From assembly GCA_002315655.1 (NCBI GenBank), contig DCHO01000058.1, forward strand, positions 1 through 51,165: a DNA stretch of 51,165 bases. The letters are read 5' to 3'. This DNA comes from Christensenella sp. UBA1750 (GTDB lineage: Bacteria > Bacillota > Clostridia > Christensenellales > UBA1750). Position numbers and translations under genes: made by a program. This document shows positions 33,370 through 40,447 of the stretch, one piece after another. Positions within the stretch are counted from its first letter, which is position 1, and every line of letters starts with the position of its first letter. Below the pieces are notes generated by a model, which did not search any database, was not told where the DNA came from, and worked only from the letters and a program-made list of their open reading frames with translations.

Positions 33370-34317
33370 TCAGTCCAAGTTCGGATGATAGAGCTTTCTG
33401 CCGTCCAAGGAGCGCACGCGGTCGGAGAAGGTGCCCTTGGGGGTGGAGAGCAGGGCTTCCCGCATGGCGAAAAGGCGGGCGTCCATCATGTCCAGCAGGT
33501 GAAGCACCTGCGCTTCGGGGAAGAGCGGCGGCTTGGGAGAGCCGTATTCCGGGGTTTCGTGGTGGGAAAGGATCATGTGCTCCAGCAGCAGCCGCGTTTC
33601 ATCGGAAATTTCCAACTGACGGCACACATCCTCCAGATGGGACACGCCGTAGACGATGTGCCCCAAGAGGTTGCCCTCCTTGGTGTATTCAGAGGCAATG
33701 CCCAATTCTCCGGCATTGAGCTCGTCGATTTTGCACAGGTCGTGAATCATCACCCCGCAAAGCAGTAAGGAGGGGTCAAGGTCGGGATAGACGGGCAGCA
33801 GAGCTTTGGCGGCGCGGAGCATGGTTACGGTGTGATAGAGCAGACCGCTGCGCTCCGCGTGGTGGAAGCTCACCGCCGCCGGCCAGACCATAAGCTGTTC
33901 CTTGCGCTCCACCAGCAGCGCGGAGGCGACCCGGGCATATTCCTCCCGGGGCAGATTTTGGGCGCACTCGATGAGCTCGGCATACATTTTCTGCGGCTCC
34001 TCCGGCGCGGTGGGCAGAAGATCCCCCCAGACGATCTCCTCTTCCTTGGCGGCACGGAATTTGTCGATGCGCATCTGCAATTTGCCGTTAAATTCGGTGA
34101 TGAGCCCCTTGACACGGATGGGGGAATTGACGGCGGGCACCGCAATGCCATCGGGCAGGTTCCATTGCTTTGCGTTCATTTCGCCGGTGGAATCCATGAC
34201 GGTCAAATCCATATACAGGCCGCCGTTGGAGGATTTCCGAATCTCCGCGGTGCGCACCAGCAGCACGCCGTCCAGCATATCATCCTTTTTTCGGTAGGCT
34301 AAGTTGATTTTTTCCAT
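33370..34317 (-). CDS. yhaM: YhaM-type 3'-5' exoribonuclease (OB-fold plus HD domain)
   Basis: This 315-residue protein has an N-terminal OB-fold (about 15-95: GVLLVRTAEIRKSSNGGLYMDL...PIRVKGLI) and an HD phosphohydrolase domain. Metal ligands are visible as H162 (LLYHT), H192-D193 (IHDLCK) and a later LSHHETPEYG pair. YhaM degrades RNA and single-stranded DNA from the 3' end with Mn/Co in Gram-positive bacteria. GGGAAGGGACTATTTT precedes the ATG. It is divergent from apgM; its promoter in the 92-base gap was not resolved. Confidence 0.9.
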   Translation of the reverse strand: MEKINLAYRKKDDMLDGVLLVRTAEIRKSSNGGLYMDLTVMDSTGEMNAKQWNLPDGIAVPAVNSPIRVKGLITEFNGKLQMRIDKFRAAKEEEIVWGDLLPTAPEEPQKMYAELIECAQNLPREEYARVASALLVERKEQLMVWPAAVSFHHAERSGLLYHTVTMLRAAKALLPVYPDLDPSLLLCGVMIHDLCKIDELNAGELGIASEYTKEGNLLGHIVYGVSHLEDVCRQLEISDETRLLLEHMILSHHETPEYGSPKPPLFPEAQVLHLLDMMDARLFAMREALLSTPKGTFSDRVRSLDGRKLYHPNLD

Positions 34318-34336
34318 AAAATAGTCCCTTCCCTGT

Positions 34337-34365
34337 TTCCAAAATCAGAATTTTCATGTTATAAT
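34337..34365 (+). promoter_or_regulatory. Promoter of apgM
   Basis: TTCCAA (34337-34342) and TATAAT (34360-34365) are 17 bases apart, 44 bases before the start. The -35 box is weak. Confidence 0.6.
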
Positions 34366-34409
34366 AATACCACAAACCAGAGTTTATTGGAAAGAGGTTC
34401 TGAAAAATC

Positions 34410-35633
34410 ATGAAATATGTATTGGTAATCGGCGACGGCATGGCGGATTTCCCCGTCAAAGAGCTGGGGGACAAAACCCCCTTGCAGACGGCAAACAAGC
34501 CTGTGATCGATTCCCTTGCGAAAAAGGGCGTCGTGAAGGAAGTCAAAACGGTGCCGGACGGCGTGGCTCCCGGCAGCGATACCGCCATTCTGAACATTTT
34601 CGGCTATGACCCGCGGAAATACTATACCGGGCGCTCCCCTCTGGAAGCGGCGGGAAGCGGGGTTAAGATGGTGCAGGGCAATGTGTCCTTCCGCTGCAAT
34701 CTGGCGGCTGTCACCGAAAACGGGGACAACTATACCGAGCAGACCATGCTCTCCCACTCCGGCGGCGCGATTGACGGGCAGGACGCAAAGCAGCTCATGT
34801 ACGAGCTGCTTTCCACACCCTCTTTTAAGGCGATTCTTGAAAAATACGGGATGTCCTTCACGGTGAACCCCTCCTATCGGCACATTGCGGTGCTGGCAAC
34901 GGGTTCCTCTAATGTGGAAACCACACCGCCCCACGACATTCTGACCCGCCCCATCAAGGGGTATCTTCCCAAGGGCGACGGCGAAAATATGCTCCGGGAG
35001 ATCATGGCGGAGAGCTGGAAAATCTTAAAAACCCTGCCCATCAACAATGAGAGGCGTGCAAACGGGAAAATGCCCGCGAACTCGCTGTGGTTCTGGGGAC
35101 AGGGCAGCGCGGTGGTGCTGTCCTCCTTTGAGGAAAAGTACGGGCATTTCGGAGACGCCATCACGGCGGTGCCGCTGGTCGCGGGCATTGCCGATCTTGC
35201 TGGGCTGAAACATACCGAGGTTGCGGGCGCGACGGGCGAAATCGACACAAATTATCAGGGCAAGGTGGACACCGCTTTGAAGGCGCTGGAAAGCAGCGAC
35301 TTTGCGGCCATCCATGTGGAAGCGCCGGATGAGTGCGGTCACGCGGGCAACGCGGAGGAAAAGGTGAAGGCCATCGAGCTGATTGACGGGAAGGTGTTCG
35401 CACCGCTGTTGGCCGGGCTTGAAAAGCTGGGCGATTATCGGATTCTGTTCTTATCTGACCACTACACGCCCATCATCACCCGGACGCACGACGGTACCCC
35501 CGTGCCGTTTATGCTCTATGACAGCCGAAAGGATACCGGGAACGGTCTGCCCTACACCGAGGAAGCCGCCAAACTGGACGGGGAACGTCTGGAAGAAGGC
35601 AGCGAGCTGATGAGCCTGCTGTTTGCGGAATAA
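34410..35633 (+). CDS. apgM: Cofactor-independent phosphoglycerate mutase, archaeal (ApgM) type
   Basis: This alkaline-phosphatase-superfamily enzyme interconverts 3- and 2-phosphoglycerate in glycolysis. The 407-residue protein shows metal and nucleophile motifs: GDGMAD (D9), APGSDTA (S56, the phospho-serine), DECGHAG, LSDHYTP and RTHDGTPVPF. It belongs to the shorter ApgM family rather than the about 510-residue GpmI. GAGG lies 12 bases before the ATG. It is monocistronic, followed by a hairpin repeat. Confidence 0.92.
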   Translation: MKYVLVIGDGMADFPVKELGDKTPLQTANKPVIDSLAKKGVVKEVKTVPDGVAPGSDTAILNIFGYDPRKYYTGRSPLEAAGSGVKMVQGNVSFRCNLAAVTENGDNYTEQTMLSHSGGAIDGQDAKQLMYELLSTPSFKAILEKYGMSFTVNPSYRHIAVLATGSSNVETTPPHDILTRPIKGYLPKGDGENMLREIMAESWKILKTLPINNERRANGKMPANSLWFWGQGSAVVLSSFEEKYGHFGDAITAVPLVAGIADLAGLKHTEVAGATGEIDTNYQGKVDTALKALESSDFAAIHVEAPDECGHAGNAEEKVKAIELIDGKVFAPLLAGLEKLGDYRILFLSDHYTPIITRTHDGTPVPFMLYDSRKDTGNGLPYTEEAAKLDGERLEEGSELMSLLFAE

Positions 35634-35634
35634 G

Positions 35635-35806
35635 GAAACAGGTACGGGCGCTGATCGGAGGGTCACTCCCAAGCCGCTTTAGCGGCCTGGGAGTGACCCT
35701 CCGATCGCGGGAGCCCTCGACGGGCTCCGGGGACTCCCTCAGTCGCTACGCGACAGCTCCCCCGCAAGCGGAGGAGCCAGGAACGCCGCCTGCGGGCGGG
35801 AGGAAT
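35635..35806 (+). repeat. Modular hairpin repeat, CAGGTACG-type full copy
   Basis: AACAGGTACGGGCGCTGATC leads into a 26-bp inverted repeat (35653-35678 / 35681-35706) with one A-C mismatch on the plus strand. A GGAGCCC-TCGA-CGGGCTCC hairpin follows, then CTCCCTCAGTCGCTACGCGAC-AGCTCCCCCGC and GCCGCCTGCGGGCGGGAGG. The last string contains the ribosome-binding site of the next gene. Confidence 0.85.
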
Positions 35807-35813
35807 GAGACGT

Positions 35814-37043
35814 ATGGAAGATTTGTTGATTGTGGGCGGGGGCGCGGCGGGGCTGATGGCGGCGATCTGCGCGAAGGAAGAAACCCCTGCCGCATCTGTC
35901 GTGATTTTGGAAGCGGGCGAACGGGTCGGGAAAAAGCTGCTTTCCACCGGGAACGGGCGGTGCAACCTGACCAATGTTGGCGCGGAAGCCAAAGATTACG
36001 CCCCGGCGCAGGTGGAGGGAATTTTTGCCCAAATGCCGCCGAAAAGTGTGATGGAGAAATTCACCCAAATGGGGCTGATGCTGCGGGTGGAGGACGGCGG
36101 GCGGGTCTATCCCATTTCCGACGCGGCCTCCTCGGTGCTGGATACGCTCAGGCTCACGGCGGCGCACTTGGGTGTGGTCGAGCGGGTGAACTTTGCCGCG
36201 GAATCGCTGCAGAGGACGAAAAACGGGTTTGTGCTGACTGCAAAGGACGGGCAGAGAATCGAAGGGAAACGGCTGATTCTGACAACCGGCGGGCAGGCGG
36301 CGTCCAAGTTCACGGGGTACAGATTGGCGGAGCAATTAGGGCACAGCGTAACGGGATTGGAACCGGCGCTGCTGCCGCTGAAAACCGACGTGAGCAGCTT
36401 GAAAGGGCTGAACGGCGTGCGCGTCAAGGGCGCGGCGGCGCTTTATAATGGAAGGAACCTTGTGCACCGGGAGGAAGGCGAGATTCTGTTTAAGGATTTC
36501 GGGCTGTCGGGCATTGCGGTGTTCAATCTGTCGCGGCACTTTGCGCGGCAAAAGGGAAAATGTGAAGTGGAAATTGACCTACTGCCGAATCTCACGGACG
36601 CGGAAGCGGAGGAAATGCTGCTGGCGCGGGCGAAAAGCCTGGCTTGGCGGGACGCGGACGGGTTCTTCTTAGGGATGTTCCACAAGAACATCGGCATAAA
36701 CCTGCTGAAAAGCGCGGGCATTTCCGGCGGCAGGGTCGGGGAGATTCCGAAAAGCACTTTGCAGACCTTGGCGCGGCAATTAAAGCATTGGAGGGTCGCG
36801 GTCACGGGAAACATGGGCAGATTTGCAAACGCCCAAGTGACGGTGGGCGGTGTGCCGCTTAATGAGGCGGACGGCAAAACGCTGGAATCGAAAAAGTGCA
36901 AAGGACTTTACCTTGCCGGGGAAGTGCTGGATGTGGACGGGCCATGCGGAGGGTATAATCTGCAATGGGCGTGGTGTTCCGGCGCGGTGGCGGGGAAAGC
37001 GGCGGTGCGGGAACTCCCTCAGTCAAAAATCAGGCAAGCCTGA
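35814..37043 (+). CDS. BaiN/HI0933-type FAD-dependent oxidoreductase
   Basis: This 409-residue flavoprotein belongs to the HI0933/BaiN family. It has the dinucleotide-binding loop IVGGGAAGLMAA near the start, GKKLLSTGNGRCNLTN, LTTGGQAASKFTG and the C-terminal FAD signature YLAGEVLDVDGPCGGYNLQWAW. BaiN of gut clostridia reduces bile-acid intermediates; other members have unknown substrates, so no bile-acid role is claimed. The start is ATG 35814 with GGGAGG 9 bases upstream; an ATG at 35805 is one base from that site. The last nine residues (LPQSKIRQA) and the stop are encoded by the adjoining repeat. Confidence 0.85.
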   Translation: MEDLLIVGGGAAGLMAAICAKEETPAASVVILEAGERVGKKLLSTGNGRCNLTNVGAEAKDYAPAQVEGIFAQMPPKSVMEKFTQMGLMLRVEDGGRVYPISDAASSVLDTLRLTAAHLGVVERVNFAAESLQRTKNGFVLTAKDGQRIEGKRLILTTGGQAASKFTGYRLAEQLGHSVTGLEPALLPLKTDVSSLKGLNGVRVKGAAALYNGRNLVHREEGEILFKDFGLSGIAVFNLSRHFARQKGKCEVEIDLLPNLTDAEAEEMLLARAKSLAWRDADGFFLGMFHKNIGINLLKSAGISGGRVGEIPKSTLQTLARQLKHWRVAVTGNMGRFANAQVTVGGVPLNEADGKTLESKKCKGLYLAGEVLDVDGPCGGYNLQWAWCSGAVAGKAAVRELPQSKIRQA

Positions 37044-37209
37044 TTTTTGCCAGCTCCCCCATAAATGGAGGCTACCCTCTCAGTCAAATTTCAACAAGTT
37101 GAAATTTGCCAGCTCTCCCGCACGCGGGCGAGCCTTGCCCCTGCGGGTGGGAAGGAGAACCCCTTCAGTCACCTACGGTGACAGCTTCCCCGCTGCGGTG
37201 GGGAAGCCT
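37013..37209 (+). repeat. Three tandem CTCAGTC/CAGCTCC hairpin modules
   Basis: Three successive modules (about 37014-37072, 37074-37134, 37159-37209) share CCCTCAGTC, GCCAGCTC or GACAGCTTCC, and a closing GC hairpin. Their inner stems differ completely: CAAAAATCAGG/CCTGATTTTTG, CAAATTTCAAC/GTTGAAATTTG and GTCACC/GGTGAC. The run covers most of the 307-base gap between the flavoprotein and the foldase; the rest is the foldase promoter. Confidence 0.85.
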
Positions 37210-37265
37210 TTTGGTGCGTTCTTTGAAATTTGTACGATGTTCACGGTTTTGTTACAGATTTTGGT

Positions 37266-37294
37266 TTGCATATCCTTGCAAAGTCGTGTATAAT
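37266..37294 (+). promoter_or_regulatory. Promoter of the PrsA-like foldase gene
   Basis: TTGCAT (37266-37271) and TATAAT (37289-37294) are 17 bases apart, 56 bases before the start. Confidence 0.78.
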
Positions 37295-37350
37295 GAATCA
37301 GTCTATCACGCAGAGGTGTTTTCTGCGAAGGAAAGGAAGAAAATATTCCA

Positions 37351-38538
37351 ATGAAGAAACTTGTGTGTCTGCTGGCGCTTGTGCTGGCGATAGCGATGCT
37401 TGCCGGATGCTCTCTGGTCAGCGTCAACCCCGAAAAGGTGATCGTGGCCAAGGTCGGCGACAAGACCATCACCAAGGCCGAGTTCGATACCGCCTTTGCG
37501 GAATTCCTCGCCGGTTACGGCTATACTGTGGATTCTGAGGAGCTGGCCGACCAGATTGGCGAGATCAAGCAGAACTACATCGACCTGATGGTGCAGGATC
37601 TTGTGCAGACCCAGAAGCTCGTTGAGCTGGGTCTGGATCAGATCTCCGACGAAGAAAAGGCCGCTGCCGAAGCGGAAGTGGACGCCTGGTATCAGGAATC
37701 CATAGCCTCTCTTGCCGAGAACTATTCTTCCGAAGAGGACCCTGAGGCCGCTGCCAAGGAATACATCGACAGCTACTTAACCTCCTACGGTACCACCTTG
37801 GAGCAGATGAAGAGCGACGAGGTCAATTCCATTCCGCTCAACAAGCTCTTTGACCAGGTGACGGCGGACGTGACGGTCTCCGAGGACGATGTCAAGGCCA
37901 AGTACGATGAGCAAGTCGAAACCGACAAGGAGCTCTATTCCGCCGATCTGGCGACCTTCATCAGCGCCAGAAGCTACGGCACCACCATTTACTACAATCC
38001 CGAGGGCTGCTTCTTTGTCAAGCACATTCTGATTGCTCTGCCGGAGGAGCAGCAGGATGAGATCTATGCCCTGCGTTCCGACGACGATGATACCGTTGTC
38101 GCTACCGCCGACGCCAAGCGGGACGAATACCTAGCTGCCATTGCCGAAAAGGCGCAGATGGTGCTGGACAAGGTTACTGCCGGCGGCGACTTTGAGCTGT
38201 TGCTGGAAGAATTCGGCGAAGACCCCGGCATGAAGAGCGACACCTACGCCGATGGCTACCTGACCTATGTTGGCAATACCAACTATATGACCGAGTTCAC
38301 CGAGGCGTGCGACAAGCTGACCGCCGACGGCATGACCTCCGGGCTGGTTGCCACCGATTACGGCTACCACATCATTCGCCGCGTGAGCACGCTGGCCTCC
38401 GGTGCGGTTGCTTACGATGAGGTGAAGGCGGAGCTGGAAGCCTCCCTGCTGGACACTGCCAAGGAAGACGCCTATACCGCACAGGTTCAGGCCTGGCAGG
38501 ACGAGATGGGCGTGGAAATCTTTGCCGACAAGCTGTAA
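37351..38538 (+). CDS. PrsA/SurA-like lipoprotein peptidyl-prolyl isomerase
   Basis: This 395-residue protein has a lipoprotein signal (lipobox LAGC, C20), an N-terminal SurA/PrsA-type helical chaperone part (VAKVGDKTITKAEFDTAF is the classic start) and a C-terminal PpiC rotamase domain (about 220-350: FFVKHILIALP, FELLLEEFGEDPG, GMTSGLVATDYGYHIIRR). Such foldases help secreted proteins fold between membrane and wall. The middle is acidic and helical. AAGGAAAGG lies upstream of the ATG. It is monocistronic with its own promoter and terminator. Confidence 0.88.
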   Translation: MKKLVCLLALVLAIAMLAGCSLVSVNPEKVIVAKVGDKTITKAEFDTAFAEFLAGYGYTVDSEELADQIGEIKQNYIDLMVQDLVQTQKLVELGLDQISDEEKAAAEAEVDAWYQESIASLAENYSSEEDPEAAAKEYIDSYLTSYGTTLEQMKSDEVNSIPLNKLFDQVTADVTVSEDDVKAKYDEQVETDKELYSADLATFISARSYGTTIYYNPEGCFFVKHILIALPEEQQDEIYALRSDDDDTVVATADAKRDEYLAAIAEKAQMVLDKVTAGGDFELLLEEFGEDPGMKSDTYADGYLTYVGNTNYMTEFTEACDKLTADGMTSGLVATDYGYHIIRRVSTLASGAVAYDEVKAELEASLLDTAKEDAYTAQVQAWQDEMGVEIFADKL

Positions 38539-38553
38539 CTGTAAAGAGCATTC

Positions 38554-38593
38554 AAGAAGGTGTTCCGAAGAAATTCGGGATGCCTTCTTTTTT
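38554..38593 (+). terminator. Terminator of the PrsA-like gene
   Basis: A 16-bp stem (38554-38569 / 38574-38589, loop GAAA, three G-U pairs) runs into a T-run. The G-U pairs form on the plus strand, matching the gene's direction. Confidence 0.92.
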
Positions 38594-38623
38594 GTGCAAT
38601 CGAAGGAATATAGAAGGTTTAAA

Positions 38624-38717
38624 GGAAACGGGTACGGGCGCTAACCTGTTTTCACCCCGCAAGGGGGTGAAAACAGGCCGCGGGAGTCCTCGACGGACTC
38701 CGGAGCCGAAGCCCGGG
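38624..38717 (+). repeat. CAGGTACG-type hairpin repeat
   Basis: GGAAACGGGTACGGGCGCTA is followed by a perfect 14-bp inverted repeat (38645-38658 / 38664-38677) and a GGAGTCC-TCGAC-GGACTCC hairpin. The CTCAGTC module is missing. Confidence 0.8.
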
Positions 38718-38833
38718 AGAGAGCAAAACGGCGAAAACAAAAAGTTTTTTGAATAAATGAGGATTTAGCTGTTGCAAAGTTTTTTCCAAAGTGGTAACTT
38801 GGAAGCAGGAATAGACCAAAAGGAGATACGAAG

Positions 38834-40249
38834 ATGAAAAAGACGATCTGTGTGCTGCTGCTTGCGGTTTTGTGTCTGCTGTCTGTGCCGGGGATTTCCG
38901 GGGATGAGCGGCTTGAATGCAGCGGGAAAAAGTACAATCTGGAAATCACGGATGTGGATCTGTTCGAGCACACGAGCGCATTTACGGGAGAGGTGTTCCG
39001 CGCACTGGAAGTGACCGCCACGACAGGGCGAAAGGAACAGGTCAACGCCATAGAGTTCAAATACGATTTTGAGGAAGAAAAGGCGGAGAAGCGCGGCAAA
39101 TTCGTGGAGGATGCGCCGGTTGCGCTGGTGAAAATGGACGGGTTCTGCACGGAGCTGACAAGCATCACGGAGACGGAGCTTGTAATCGTTCTTGTGGACG
39201 GCGTTCAGCTTGCCGCGAAAGGCACGGATTATGACGATTATGTCGGCTGGCAGAATGTCTATGGCGGGGATTACGGCGTGGTGTTCCCGGTGGAACTGAC
39301 CAAAGAGGGCAGCGAAACGCTGCACACCATCGAGGTGTATTATCTGGTGGACGGATATGTGGTGAGCGAAACGGCGGAGATTACCGTGAATCTCATCAAC
39401 ACCCACGGATATAAGGATGAGGCAGCTTTGCGCATCAAGGACATTGAATGCGAGGGCGCGGAGTGCTATATGGTGGGGAACAAGATTTATGTGGAGCACC
39501 CGAAGGGAACCGTCGGCACAAAGGAATTGAAGCTCACCTTTGCCAAGGCGGACGGAAGCGTTTTTAAGGAGATCGGCTGGGTTCAGGAGACCGAAAGCAA
39601 GGGCGGGGTCGGTGCGATCTCGCTGGGAAAGGAAACCAGACTGAAGGATTCTTACGCTGTATTTGCACTGGATCAGAACGCGACACAGGAGCAGAGCACG
39701 GATATTCTGATCCGGGTTGAAACCGAAAAATGCTGGTATATCAGTGAGAAGCTGTCCGTTGTGCAGCGCTTTGACGTGGAACCGAAGGAGCTCATCGGCG
39801 TTCGGTTCGCGGAAAAAGTGATTCAGGTCGCCGTGGGCGAAGAAGTTAAGCCTCAAATCGTTGAGGTGGAAAACGGTGAAACGGTGCGCGACGGGCTGTG
39901 GTACAAGGTGACGCTGCTCCCGGAGGGGGACAACGGCGTGGCCTATGCGGAAGGGGACACGCTGCTGGGCGTGAGATGCGGAGAAGGCGTGCTCAGAGCG
40001 AAGGTCTTAACCTCGGACGGGAAGGTGCTGGAGACCGGGAGCGTGCGGGTCGTTGTCACGGAAGGAAAGAGCGAAAGCTATGCGGTTTCCTGCAGAAAGC
40101 TCAATGTGAGAGCGGGCGCGGGAACGGGCTTCCCTGTGGTTGCGCAGGTGATGCGCGGAGAAGTGCTTTCGGTCGTGTCCGTGCAGGATGGATGGGCACG
40201 GCTTTCGGACGGAAGCTACGTCTGTGCAAAGTATTTGAGTAAAATATAG
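38834..40249 (+). CDS. Secreted protein with C-terminal bacterial SH3 domain
   Basis: This 471-residue protein begins with a Sec signal peptide (KKTICVLLLAVLCLLSVPGIS) and is otherwise beta-rich, without a recognised catalytic domain. The last 60 residues are a bacterial SH3 domain (CRKLNVRAGAGTGFPVVAQV...WARLSDGSYVCAKYL), commonly used to bind peptidoglycan. The central 350 residues look like repeated immunoglobulin-like strands (for example ETAEITVNLINTHG) but I cannot name them. Only a GGAGA is evident upstream. A role at the cell wall is inferred from the signal and SH3 domain. Confidence 0.78.
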   Translation: MKKTICVLLLAVLCLLSVPGISGDERLECSGKKYNLEITDVDLFEHTSAFTGEVFRALEVTATTGRKEQVNAIEFKYDFEEEKAEKRGKFVEDAPVALVKMDGFCTELTSITETELVIVLVDGVQLAAKGTDYDDYVGWQNVYGGDYGVVFPVELTKEGSETLHTIEVYYLVDGYVVSETAEITVNLINTHGYKDEAALRIKDIECEGAECYMVGNKIYVEHPKGTVGTKELKLTFAKADGSVFKEIGWVQETESKGGVGAISLGKETRLKDSYAVFALDQNATQEQSTDILIRVETEKCWYISEKLSVVQRFDVEPKELIGVRFAEKVIQVAVGEEVKPQIVEVENGETVRDGLWYKVTLLPEGDNGVAYAEGDTLLGVRCGEGVLRAKVLTSDGKVLETGSVRVVVTEGKSESYAVSCRKLNVRAGAGTGFPVVAQVMRGEVLSVVSVQDGWARLSDGSYVCAKYLSKI

Positions 40250-40251
40250 CC

Positions 40252-40400
40252 GGAAACGCCTCCAAGGCCTCCCCCTTATCGGAGGGGGAGGCCTTGGAGG
40301 CGGGGCGCGACGATCATTGCGGCGGAAAGTTATCTGCAGTGTGTCGTGCCCGTCGTGTCTTTTGTGGTGGGGGCAACAGGAACGCCGCGCACGGCGCGGA
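40252..40400 (+). repeat. Modular hairpin repeat with expanded second hairpin
   Basis: A perfect 19-bp inverted repeat (40257-40275 / 40284-40302) is followed by an expanded hairpin whose loop contains TTGCGG, AGTTATC and GCAGTG. A trailing part CTTTTGTGG...GGCAACAGGAACG is shared with the copy at 44436. It fills the gap before comEC. Confidence 0.78.
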
Positions 40401-40447
40401 TAGTGGATTCTTGATTCCCCGGATAAACCGAAAAGGGCGGTGGTGTC

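Noticed and set aside
37013..37209. Possible CRISPR array in the triple repeat
   Set aside because: The varying parts are palindromic stems, not unique spacers, unit spacing is irregular and no cas genes are near.
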